Of a stretch of DNA of 64,000 bases, positions 1-7,574 are shown piece after piece. Where the stretch lies: contig CBDCIS010000012.1 of the NCBI GenBank assembly GCA_965217565.1, positions 171,782-235,781 on the forward strand. The letters run 5' to 3'. The translations under genes and the position numbers were made by a program. This DNA is from CBDCIS01 sp965217565 (GTDB lineage Bacteria; Chloroflexota; Dehalococcoidia; Lucifugimonadales; CATOSD01). Position 1 is the stretch's first letter, and every line of letters begins with the position of its first letter. The notes beneath the pieces were generated by a model. It saw nothing but the letters and a program-made list of their open reading frames with translations, was not told where the DNA came from and made no database searches.

Positions 1-1026
1 GTCGAAAACAAGTGGGGCGAAATGGCCGCACCCGCGCTCATCATGGGCGGGTGGTACGACCTCTACTCGCACAACACCTTCATCAACTTCAACGGACTCC
101 GGCAGCACGGACGCACGCCTGAAGCAAGGCAGTCGCAGCTGATCGTCGGCCCCTGGCCCCACGCGCTCAGCGCCTCGACCAAGACGGGCGACGTGGACTT
201 TGGCTCGAACTCGCTGTACGACCTCGAGGCGCTGGAGATGCGCTGGTTCGACTACTGGATGCGGGGCATAGACAACGGCATCGTCGATGAGGCCCCGCTG
301 CGGCTCTTCATCATGGGCGTCAACGAGTGGAGGGATGAGCACGAGTGGCCCCTGGCGAGAACCGACTGGCAGAAGTGGTATCTGCACTCGGCCGGCGGCG
401 CGAACACGCTGCTGGGCGACGGTGGCTTGTCCCCGACCGAGCCGGACGACGAGCCCGCCGACCACTTCGTGTATGACCCAGATTTTCCGGTGCAGACCAT
501 GGGCGGCGGCAACTGTTGCTCCCCCCACATCGTGCCCTGGGGGCCATACGACCAGCGCGGCGTGGAGATGCGGGCCGACGTGCTTTGCTACACCAGCGAG
601 CCGTTGGAGTCGGACCTCGAGGTGACGGGGCCTATCAAGGTCGTGCTGTACGCGGCCACGGACGGGCCGGACACCGACTGGACCGCCAAGCTGGTGGACA
701 TATCGACAAGCGGGTATGCCAAGAACCTGTGCGACGGCATCATCCGCGCGCGCTACCGCGAGGGCTTCACGTCGCCCACGATGCTTCAGCCCAACCAGGT
801 TTACGAGTACGAAATCGACCTCGCGGTAACCGGCAACGTCTTCAGGAAGGGGCACAGGATCAGGGTGGAGGTTTCGTCGTCGAACTTCCCGCGCTTCGAC
901 CGAAACCACAACACCGGTAACGACCTGGGCACGGACACCCAGATGCGAAGCGCCAGCCAGACGGTGGAGCATTCCAGGGCGTATCCCTCGCACATCCTGC
1001 TTCCTGTGGTCCCACGCGCAGACTGA
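1..1026 (+). CDS. CocE/NonD family (X-Pro dipeptidyl-peptidase S15-like) hydrolase, 3' part
   Basis: The reading frame is open from the first base, so the gene starts upstream of the window and only about 341 C-terminal residues are present. The motif GGWYD (residues 16-20 of the visible part) and GPWPHA (about residue 55) match the positions of the catalytic Asp and His of the CocE/S15 alpha/beta hydrolases; the nucleophilic Ser must lie upstream. The C-terminal half has the jelly-roll domain typical of the family (PLESDLEVTGP, RKGHRIRVEVSSSNFPRFDRN). Such enzymes hydrolyse esters or acyl-peptide bonds; the substrate cannot be told. Stop TGA at 1024-1026. Family assignment is firm, function is general. 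Confidence 0.9.
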   Translation, partial: VENKWGEMAAPALIMGGWYDLYSHNTFINFNGLRQHGRTPEARQSQLIVGPWPHALSASTKTGDVDFGSNSLYDLEALEMRWFDYWMRGIDNGIVDEAPLRLFIMGVNEWRDEHEWPLARTDWQKWYLHSAGGANTLLGDGGLSPTEPDDEPADHFVYDPDFPVQTMGGGNCCSPHIVPWGPYDQRGVEMRADVLCYTSEPLESDLEVTGPIKVVLYAATDGPDTDWTAKLVDISTSGYAKNLCDGIIRARYREGFTSPTMLQPNQVYEYEIDLAVTGNVFRKGHRIRVEVSSSNFPRFDRNHNTGNDLGTDTQMRSASQTVEHSRAYPSHILLPVVPRAD

Positions 1027-1098
1027 CCACCAATAGTCCTGAAAATCTCTCAATCTCCACATCCTGATTGTGACAACATATCGTGCGAAGGACATAGC

Positions 1099-1812
1099 TT
1101 GAAACGAAACGACGGTCGCGCCCTGGACGCCCTCAGGCCGGTTCGCATCACGCCCGGCGCGCTGGCGTTCGCCGAAGGCTCGACGCTCATCGAGACGGGG
1201 CAGACGCGCGTGCTTTGCTCCGTGAGCGTTGAAGATGGCGTGCCGCGCTTCCTCCGAGGCAAGGGACAGGGTTGGCTTACGGCGGAGTACTCAATGCTGC
1301 CGCGCTCCACGCTGACTAGGACGCCGCGCAGTTCGGCGTCAGGCGGGCGCACGCGCGAGATCCAGCGGCTTATCGGGCGTTCGCTGAGGGCTGTCGTGGA
1401 AATGGAGCGGCTCGGAGAGCGCACGCTGATGGTCGATTGCGACGTGCTCCAGGCCGACGGCGGCACGCGCACCGCCGCGATTACGGGCGCATACCTCGCG
1501 CTCTACCAGGCGCTGCTCGGCATGACGAGGCGCGGCGAGATCGCTGTGATGCCGTTGAAGAGCGCCATCGCCGCGACAAGCGTCGGACTGGTGGACGGCC
1601 AGGTGATGCTGGACCTCTGCTACGAGGAGGATTCCCGCGCAGAGGCCGACGTCAACCTGGTGATGACAGACCAACGTAAGTTCGTCGAAGTTCAGGGCAC
1701 GGCCGAGGGCGCGCCTTTTTCCAGAAAGACGCTGGACGCCATCCTAGAGGTGGGCGAACGCGGAATAGCGCAACTGCTCGAGGCGCAGAGAGAGGTGGCC
1801 GAGCGGCTGTGA
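1099..1812 (+). CDS. rph: Ribonuclease PH
   Basis: A 237-residue protein of normal length for RNase PH, the phosphate-dependent 3'-5' exonuclease that trims tRNA precursors as a hexameric ring. Recognisable family blocks are RVLCSVSVEDGVPRFLRG near residue 38, TAEYSMLPRST near 61 with the arginine-rich loop, GRSLRAVVEMERLGERT, DCDVLQADGGTRTAAITG (phosphate-binding region) and DLCYEEDSRAEADVNLVM. It starts with TTG at 1099, preceded by a GAAGGA-type ribosome site about 8 bases upstream; the next in-frame ATG would remove conserved sequence. It lies 72 bp after the hydrolase and converges with the metallo-hydrolase, with 10 bp between the stops. Confidence 0.96.
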   Translation: MKRNDGRALDALRPVRITPGALAFAEGSTLIETGQTRVLCSVSVEDGVPRFLRGKGQGWLTAEYSMLPRSTLTRTPRSSASGGRTREIQRLIGRSLRAVVEMERLGERTLMVDCDVLQADGGTRTAAITGAYLALYQALLGMTRRGEIAVMPLKSAIAATSVGLVDGQVMLDLCYEEDSRAEADVNLVMTDQRKFVEVQGTAEGAPFSRKTLDAILEVGERGIAQLLEAQREVAERL

Positions 1813-1822
1813 TGTCGCTGAG

Positions 1823-2587
1823 CTACTCCTTCTGCATGGTGTTGACGTTGACCTGGCGGATGGAGTGAACCTTGTAGGTTACCGCAGTGACTCCGCCGCC
1901 GTCGTTGGCGTTGGAAAACTCCACCTCGGACGGCCCATGCAGATAGCCTATCTGGTCGCCGTCCAGCCTGAAGGGACGGTCGTGGCCGGGATAGAAGATG
2001 TGCGATGAGTCGAGCATCTTCTCCACGCTCTCGGTGGCCTCCGTTACGTCCCAGAAGACGTTGTAGGGCATGCCCCGCTTGACCGTGCCGCTGTCCGGCA
2101 GGGCGTCGCCCGCCACCAGAACCTTGTCATCGCCGACGTTCACGACCACGCCGATATGGCCCTTGGTGTGGCCCGGCGTGTCGATGATGGTCACGCCGTC
2201 TGCAACGCTGTCGCCGTCGGACACGAGTTCCACCTTAAGCTTGCCCATCATGTCCGCAAGGTACGACGCCGCCATGATGTCGTTCTTGCTGGGGTTGCGG
2301 TTGTAGTCAAGCTCCTTCGGATGCACGAGGATTCGGGCGTTGGGGAACAGGTCGGTGTTCTGGCAGTGGTCCCAGTGCATGTGCGTGAGGATAACGGTAT
2401 CGACCTCCTCGAAGGTGAGGTTGCGGCTCCGCAGCGCGTCATGCAGCAGGGCGCGGCGAGACGCCGGGCCGGTGTCAATCAGAATGCGCCGGTCGTCCGT
2501 AGTCAGCAGCGAGATGGTTGACCAACCCAGCCCTCCCTGGTCCGAAGTGAAAGCGAACCCATAGGTCAAAACATCCAGATTCGACAT
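1823..2587 (-). CDS. MBL-fold metallo-hydrolase, N-acyl-homoserine-lactonase-like
   Basis: 254 residues with the full set of metallo-beta-lactamase-fold zinc ligands: THMHWDH (HxHxDH, near residue 68), DTPGHTKGH, AGDALPDSG and YPGHDRPF. The arrangement and length resemble the AhlD/AttM-type lactonases and related quinolone- or lactone-degrading enzymes, but the substrate is not deducible. The start is well supported: AAGGAGG lies 6 bases before the ATG at 2587. The gene stands alone between rph (convergent) and the M16 peptidase (same strand, 127 bp upstream). Confidence 0.88.
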   Translation of the reverse strand: MSNLDVLTYGFAFTSDQGGLGWSTISLLTTDDRRILIDTGPASRRALLHDALRSRNLTFEEVDTVILTHMHWDHCQNTDLFPNARILVHPKELDYNRNPSKNDIMAASYLADMMGKLKVELVSDGDSVADGVTIIDTPGHTKGHIGVVVNVGDDKVLVAGDALPDSGTVKRGMPYNVFWDVTEATESVEKMLDSSHIFYPGHDRPFRLDGDQIGYLHGPSEVEFSNANDGGGVTAVTYKVHSIRQVNVNTMQKE

Positions 2588-2714
2588 TGCAAGCCTCCTT
2601 AAGCTGGTCTCAACGTTTTGGAGATTGGTGTTGTATCAGGCCTACCTGAGCCCGTCAGGCATAGAACTCCGGCTTATCCTTCGCGGTGGGTTGTTTTGGG
2701 TGAGGCGGCGGATT

Positions 2715-5381
2715 CTACGCTTGTGACAGCCTGCGCCCCTCGTAATCGACGGGAATGATGGGATAGCCTAGCTCGCTCAGCTCTGGCTCGATGACCTGCC
2801 GGTCTCCGACCACCAGGATCATCAGGTGACTTTCGTCCAGCCTCTCCGCTGCCACGCGGTTGATGTCCTCGAGGGTCATGGCTTCCAGGTTCGCGAGGAA
2901 TGTGGCGAAGTAGTCGTCTGGGAGGCCGAACACTATCATGCGTGTCAGTTGCTGAGCTATCTGGGCCAGCGTCCCGAACTGGCCGGGCAGCCCTCGTCGT
3001 ATGCCGTCCCTGGCGTCTTCGAACTCCTCGCGGGTTACGGGACGCGGGCCTCGAATCTCGGTGAACTCTTTGATGGTCTCGATCACCGACTCCCTGGTTA
3101 CGGCGGTCTGCACTCCTCCACCTGCCAGCAGCGAGGAGGGGCCGGCGAACCAGTCTATGGAAGAGGTGTAGCCGTAGCTGTATCCTTTGTCCTGGCGCAG
3201 GTTGATGTTGAGGCGGGCCGAGAACTGCCCTCCAAGCACGTAGTTGAGCAGGTTCAGCGAGTAGTAGTCGGGATGATGGCGCGGTATCACGAGGTGTCCC
3301 GCGCGGATGACCGATTGCGCCGCGCCAGGCTTGTCGGCTATGAAAATGGTGGCGCCGGCGGGCTGTGGCGTGTCGTCCGGCGCGTGTTCCGTAGAAGGGG
3401 ACGCGCCGCCAACGGCCCAGTCCCCGAAGGCGGCCTCGAGCTTCGCGACCACGTCGGCTTCCTTCACGTCGCCTACTACGATTAGCGTGGTGTTGCCAGG
3501 GCGATAGTGCGCGGCGTAGTGGGCCAGCAACTCCTCTCTGCTTATGTCCTCGACGACCCGCTCCAAGCCGGTGACGGGATGACCGTACTGGGACTCCGGC
3601 CCGTAGAGCAAGGCGCGGGACGTCCTCGCGGCTATACTCACGGGGCTATCGGCGACGCGGCGCAGGTCGGTCAACTGGCGCTTTCGCACCCGGTCCAGCT
3701 CATCGTCTGGGAAGGTGGCGTTCCTGACGACGTCGGCGACGATGTCGAGCGCCTCCTCCCAGTGCGAGGCCAGCGTCTCAGACGATACCAGCAAGTATTC
3801 GCGGGCCGGGTGAACGGACAGGTGAGACCCCAGGAACTCCATCTCCTCAGCTATGCGCTGGCTGGAGCGATTCGAGGTGCCCTCGGGCAGCATGGCCGCG
3901 GTCACGTGCGCCAGTCCTGGCCTGCCGGTCGGATCTGTGACTGCGCCGGCGCGTATCAGGACGCCCAGAGCAACCAGGGGAATGCCGGGTTTTTCGACCA
4001 GCACGACGTCCAGCCCGCCGGAGAGCCTGAGTCTTCGAGGCATGGGCGGCGTGAAGTGCGGAGAGGCCGCGGCAGCGGGCATCACGGAGCGGTCAATCGA
4101 GGCGGCGGATGCCTTCAGCGGCCGCTCGGGCAGCACAGCCAGCCGCACGTGGTCTTTGGAGATGGCGGAGTCCGCGACGCGCCGCACGTCCTCGATGGTG
4201 ACGGCGTTGTACCTGTCGAGGTCCGTGTTGATGGCTCCGGGGTCTCCGGCGAGTGTATTGTAGTAGTTCAGTTGGTCGGCCCTGCCGCCAAATCCGCCAA
4301 TGCGCTCCAACTGGCGCACGTGGGCGCTTTGGATGCGGTTCTTGGCGCGGGCAAGCTCCTCATCGTTGAGAGGCTCTCGGAGAATCCGCTCTATCTCATC
4401 ACGGGCGACGCTCTCGGCTTCGTCCAGCGAATGGCCTTCGTTGAGCGTCACCTGGAGGTGGAACTCTCCGGCAATCTCCTGCGCGTGGTGGAACACGCCC
4501 ACGTCGCGCGCGATCTGCTTCTCATAGACCAGGGAGCGATAGAGCCGCGAGCTCTTGCCGTCACCCAATACCGAGGACAGCATGGAGAGTGAAGCCTCGT
4601 CCGAGTCGAAGATGGGGCCGGTAGGCCAGACGAGGTAGAGCCGTGGAAGCTGAACCTTGTCGCGCATGGTCAGAGACACGCGGCCGCTCAGCTCCGACTC
4701 CATGCGTCCCACGCGGCTGATGGCGGCCCCCGGCGGGATGTCGCCGAAGTAGCTCTCCACGAGCCGCCTGGCCTCGTCGGGAGCGAAGTCACCGGCGATA
4801 GCCAGACTGGCGTTGGACGGGGCGTAGTAGTGGCTGAAAAAGGAGCGAACGTCGTCCAGGGTAGCGGCGTTCAGGTCTTCCATGGAGCCTATCACCGGCC
4901 AGCTATACGGATGCGGCGTCGGGAACACCGCCGACTGGAGCAGCAGGTGCGCCATCCCGTAAGGGCGATTTTCATAGCTCTGCCGCCGCTCGTTCTTGAC
5001 GACGTCTCGCTGGACGTCGAAGCGCTTCTGGTCCAGCGCGTCCAGCAGGTAGCCCATTCTGTCGGCCTCGAGCCACAGCGCAAGCGCCAGGTAGTTGGAC
5101 GGGATGGTCTCCCAGTAGTTCGTCCTGTCGGTGGTGGTGGAGCCGTTGAGCGACGCGCCCACCTTTTGAAGCGGCTCGAAGAAGCTCTTGTCGTGGTGCT
5201 TCGATCCCTCGAACATGACGTGCTCGAACAGGTGGGCGAAGCCGGTCTTGCCGACCTGTTCGTCCTTGGAGCCGACATGATACCAGACGTTGACCGCCAC
5301 CATAGGCAGCGTATGGTCTTCGTGAAGGATTACGTCGAGCCCGTTCGACAGGGTGAATTTTTCGTACGAAATGGAAATCAT
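2715..5381 (-). CDS. M16 family zinc peptidase, two-domain fusion
   Basis: About 888 residues containing two M16 (pitrilysin/insulinase/processing-peptidase) units in one chain. The N-terminal unit carries the inverted zinc motif HLFEH at residues 50-54 with a downstream KNERR glutamate; the C-terminal unit (from about residue 430) has LAHVT at the equivalent place and so lacks the zinc ligands, as in the usual active/inactive pairing. The frame is open back to 5534, but the ATG at 5381 is preferred: GGAG sits 6 bases upstream, and similarity begins at once (YEKFTLSNGLDVILHED). The extra 51 residues of the longer frame look unrelated. No signal peptide is visible, suggesting a cytoplasmic or membrane-associated protein-turnover role. 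Confidence 0.93.
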   Translation of the reverse strand: MISISYEKFTLSNGLDVILHEDHTLPMVAVNVWYHVGSKDEQVGKTGFAHLFEHVMFEGSKHHDKSFFEPLQKVGASLNGSTTTDRTNYWETIPSNYLALALWLEADRMGYLLDALDQKRFDVQRDVVKNERRQSYENRPYGMAHLLLQSAVFPTPHPYSWPVIGSMEDLNAATLDDVRSFFSHYYAPSNASLAIAGDFAPDEARRLVESYFGDIPPGAAISRVGRMESELSGRVSLTMRDKVQLPRLYLVWPTGPIFDSDEASLSMLSSVLGDGKSSRLYRSLVYEKQIARDVGVFHHAQEIAGEFHLQVTLNEGHSLDEAESVARDEIERILREPLNDEELARAKNRIQSAHVRQLERIGGFGGRADQLNYYNTLAGDPGAINTDLDRYNAVTIEDVRRVADSAISKDHVRLAVLPERPLKASAASIDRSVMPAAAASPHFTPPMPRRLRLSGGLDVVLVEKPGIPLVALGVLIRAGAVTDPTGRPGLAHVTAAMLPEGTSNRSSQRIAEEMEFLGSHLSVHPAREYLLVSSETLASHWEEALDIVADVVRNATFPDDELDRVRKRQLTDLRRVADSPVSIAARTSRALLYGPESQYGHPVTGLERVVEDISREELLAHYAAHYRPGNTTLIVVGDVKEADVVAKLEAAFGDWAVGGASPSTEHAPDDTPQPAGATIFIADKPGAAQSVIRAGHLVIPRHHPDYYSLNLLNYVLGGQFSARLNINLRQDKGYSYGYTSSIDWFAGPSSLLAGGGVQTAVTRESVIETIKEFTEIRGPRPVTREEFEDARDGIRRGLPGQFGTLAQIAQQLTRMIVFGLPDDYFATFLANLEAMTLEDINRVAAERLDESHLMILVVGDRQVIEPELSELGYPIIPVDYEGRRLSQA

Positions 5382-5544
5382 CAACTTCTCCGACAAACTT
5401 GGGACTCCCGCCGCGGTTCCGGGCGCGTCCTTGTGGTTCAACATGTTTGCGTTGACTGATAGAGCAAATTTGGATTTGTGCGTAACCCGGTTGGTGAAAG
5501 ACGAGCATGACACGTCGTCCGCGGTTCCCTCCACGGCGACGGTC

Positions 5545-5586
5545 GCCCACCTCCTAACCCCCTCCCGTCATGGGCTGGGGAATGGC
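5545..5586. repeat. Dispersed intergenic palindromic repeat (CCCTCCCGTCA type)
   Basis: A GC-rich unit built on CCCCCTCCCGTCA followed by a G-run (TGGGCTGGGGAA), able to fold as a short hairpin. Closely related units sit in gaps at about 12235-12290, 17150-17190 and 23195-23230, with shorter TTGACGGGGGAA variants at about 20676-20703 and 23505-23550. All lie between genes or at gene ends, none inside coding sequence. Confidence 0.7.
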
Positions 5587-5609
5587 GATGCCAGGTCAGA
5601 TGAGGCGGA

Positions 5610-6089
5610 TTAGCCGCTCTCGGCAAGGTGGCGTCCCAGCAGCTCCAGAACGGCCTGGGCTGCCTGGCGCTTGTTGCCGTCGCGCTCGTCGGCGTCGGCG
5701 TGAATGCGCTCCGCCGTCTCCAGGCCATCGGGGCCCGCGAGGCCGACGTAAAACGTGCCGATGGGAGTCCCCGACCTTCCACCGGAGGGGCCGGTGACGC
5801 CGGTCGTCGAGATGGCGTAATCGGTGCCTGTGAGGTCGCGCGCCCCCTTTGCCATGGCGATCGCCATCTCGGAACTGACGCTGCCCTTGGTGTCGTAGAG
5901 CTCGTCGGGAACGCCGAGAATCTTCTGCTTGAGCCCGCCGGTGTAGGCGATAACGCCGCCCGGGAAGTACCTGGAGCTTCCGGGCACGGAGCTGAGAATG
6001 TAGCCGACCAGCCCGCACGTGCACGCCTCGGCGACCGATACCGTTTGACTCCTGGAGACCAGCAGTTCCGCTATTTCTTCGACCTTCAT
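5610..6089 (-). CDS. pncC: CinA C-terminal (PncC-type nicotinamide-nucleotide amidase) domain protein, altered active-site motif
   Basis: 159 residues, the stand-alone CinA C-terminal domain. PncC deamidates nicotinamide mononucleotide to nicotinate mononucleotide in NAD recycling. Family blocks are clear: VPGSSRYFPGGVIAYT, TTGVTGPSGGRSGTPIGTFYVG and the NKRQAAQAVLELL helix. The normally invariant AESCTGG motif reads AEACTCG at residues 20-26: the serine is Ala22 and the first glycine is Cys25. If that serine is the nucleophile, as in characterised PncC, activity is doubtful or uses another residue. It is next to L-aspartate dehydrogenase (57 bp upstream, same strand), another NAD-pathway enzyme, which supports the assignment. 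Confidence 0.85.
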   Translation of the reverse strand: MKVEEIAELLVSRSQTVSVAEACTCGLVGYILSSVPGSSRYFPGGVIAYTGGLKQKILGVPDELYDTKGSVSSEMAIAMAKGARDLTGTDYAISTTGVTGPSGGRSGTPIGTFYVGLAGPDGLETAERIHADADERDGNKRQAAQAVLELLGRHLAESG

Positions 6090-6146
6090 GTGACCCTCCG
6101 CTAGTTTGATTGGTATGCCGTGTTCCGTGCGTAGTTGCGCTCGCCT

Positions 6147-6962
6147 TCAGGTTCCGACCTGGACGTGAGAGGTCATCTTCTTCAGTGTCGCCAGGGCTGA
6201 GAGCGCGGGGAGGACGCCGGTCTTGGGATTCGTTGGGGATGGCACGTTTTCTATCTTTATCGAGAAGCGGCCGAACTCTCCCTCGGCTATCACCTCGTGG
6301 GTGTTGCGAGTCACGGTCGGGTCGGCATAGACGCGAATGGTGGTCTTGTGGGGGCCGATGCCGGCCATGCTGAGCGCCGCCGACACGTTGACGTTGGCGG
6401 GGAAGAGGCGGCACGCCTCTTTGACCGGGCCTTCGTACACGACGACCGGCTCAGCAATGGAATCGAGGTCCACGCCGGCCCGCGCCACGCCAAGTGTGCC
6501 GCGCAGACCGTCGGGCGGCTTGCGTGTGACCATCGTTATGCTGTCAATTCGCCCGGCTGTCGCCGATACTACGCCGTCCAGCCCGATAATCGCGCCCGAT
6601 GGCACGTAAATCGTCGCGCCACTTTTGAAGGCCATGTCGAAAATATCGTCCCTGTCCAGCAGTGCGCCGCAGCTCAACACCATCAGGTCTTTTCCCGCGC
6701 CCAGGGCTGCCGTGGCGATTTCGTCCAGGGCTTCTCCGGTGGCGGCTTCCACCACAAGGTCCGAGACTGCCGCCAGCTCTTTCAGGGGCAGCACGGGCGA
6801 AGGAACGGCGAGCGTGGCGGCGAACGCGACCGCCTTCTCCGTGTCGCGGCTGTTGAGCGCGACCAAACAGGCGCCCGGCACGGAGCCTCTGTCGAGCTCG
6901 ACGGCCATCTTGCGTCCGATAGTGCCGCACCCTACTATTCCGATTCTGCGCGTCTCTCTCAT
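6147..6962 (-). CDS. nadX: L-aspartate dehydrogenase
   Basis: 271 residues. It oxidises L-aspartate to iminoaspartate with NAD(P)+, the first step of de novo NAD synthesis where it replaces NadB. An N-terminal Rossmann fold begins with GIVGCGTIGRKM, followed by LVVEAATGEALDE, VPSGAIIGLDG and the C-terminal VYADPTVTRNTHEV block with the conserved histidine, ending with SPTNPKTGVLPALSALATLKK, typical of the family. The frame extends to 7004, but the ATG at 6962 begins right at the Rossmann strand and is preferred. It lies upstream of the PncC-like gene in the same direction, so the two probably form an NAD-synthesis operon. Confidence 0.9.
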   Translation of the reverse strand: MRETRRIGIVGCGTIGRKMAVELDRGSVPGACLVALNSRDTEKAVAFAATLAVPSPVLPLKELAAVSDLVVEAATGEALDEIATAALGAGKDLMVLSCGALLDRDDIFDMAFKSGATIYVPSGAIIGLDGVVSATAGRIDSITMVTRKPPDGLRGTLGVARAGVDLDSIAEPVVVYEGPVKEACRLFPANVNVSAALSMAGIGPHKTTIRVYADPTVTRNTHEVIAEGEFGRFSIKIENVPSPTNPKTGVLPALSALATLKKMTSHVQVGT

Positions 6963-7016
6963 GGCCTCAATGTTATTCCAGTGAGCCGCAGGTGTCAAAA
7001 TCAACTGCCTTTGGGA

Positions 7017-7164
7017 ACCTGTACCAGTTTAGTCGGTGGCCCAATATCTAGGGGCGTCCCTTGCGGGCGCCCAAGCCATGGGATGACCAACCAGGGCAAC
7101 CACAAGGGATTGCCCCTACGAGGAAGGACGGGGTTTCCAGTATGCCTACCAAACTGATACAGGT
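7017..7164. mobile_element. MITE-like element with ~22 bp terminal inverted repeats
   Basis: The left end (ACCTGTACCAGTTTAGTCGG, 7017-7036) is an imperfect inverted copy of the right end (reverse complement ACCTGTATCAGTTTGGTAGG, 7145-7164). The 148 bp between outer ends carry no gene but contain the dispersed unit GGGCAACCACAAGGGATTGC (7094-7113) and an internal hairpin. A lone copy of one end, CTGTATCAAGTTAGTCGGTG, occurs near 39506. Size, inverted ends and lack of coding capacity fit a miniature inverted-repeat transposable element; the parent transposase is not in the window. Confidence 0.65.
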
Positions 7165-7225
7165 ACTGCCTTCGGGCGCAGGCCGCCTTTTGGCGCCGCC
7201 CGCCGGCGCAAGCGCTGCGGCGGAC

Positions 7226-7570
7226 TCAGCGGTTCCTGATGTAGAGGCCGAGCGGCGCGCCGCCTATCACGTGCAGGTGTCCATGAAACTGCGTCTGAAG
7301 TCCATCGGGGCCAAAGTTGGAGAGGATGCGAAAACCGTTGGGACAGGACTCCTCGCCCAACCGGACGGCCAGTTCGCCCATCCTGGACAGGAGCTGCCCG
7401 CTGCGCCATAGCTCTTCCTGGGAGAGGTGCCGCTTGGGGACTATGAGCAGCATCACGGGCACCCAGTTCAACTGGTTGTGGAAGGCCAGGATTTCGTCGT
7501 CTTCGTATCGAGCGCGGGAGGGCAGCCGCCCTGAAATAATCCCGCAGAAGGTGCAGTAGGGAGACTCCAT
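7226..7570 (-). CDS. HIT family nucleotide-binding protein
   Basis: 114 residues with the histidine-triad signature QFHGHLHVIGG near the C-terminus and the N-terminal CTFCGIISGRLPSRARYEDDE block of HINT-type nucleoside phosphoramidases, including the CxxC metal-site pair. These small enzymes hydrolyse nucleoside phosphoramidates or related nucleotidyl compounds. The ATG at 7570 is chosen because similarity starts there (MESPYCTFC); the frame extends to 7612, which would overlap the end of the loader gene. It is the last gene of the replication cluster running from rplI. Confidence 0.92.
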   Translation of the reverse strand: MESPYCTFCGIISGRLPSRARYEDDEILAFHNQLNWVPVMLLIVPKRHLSQEELWRSGQLLSRMGELAVRLGEESCPNGFRILSNFGPDGLQTQFHGHLHVIGGAPLGLYIRNR

Positions 7571-7574
7571 CTGG

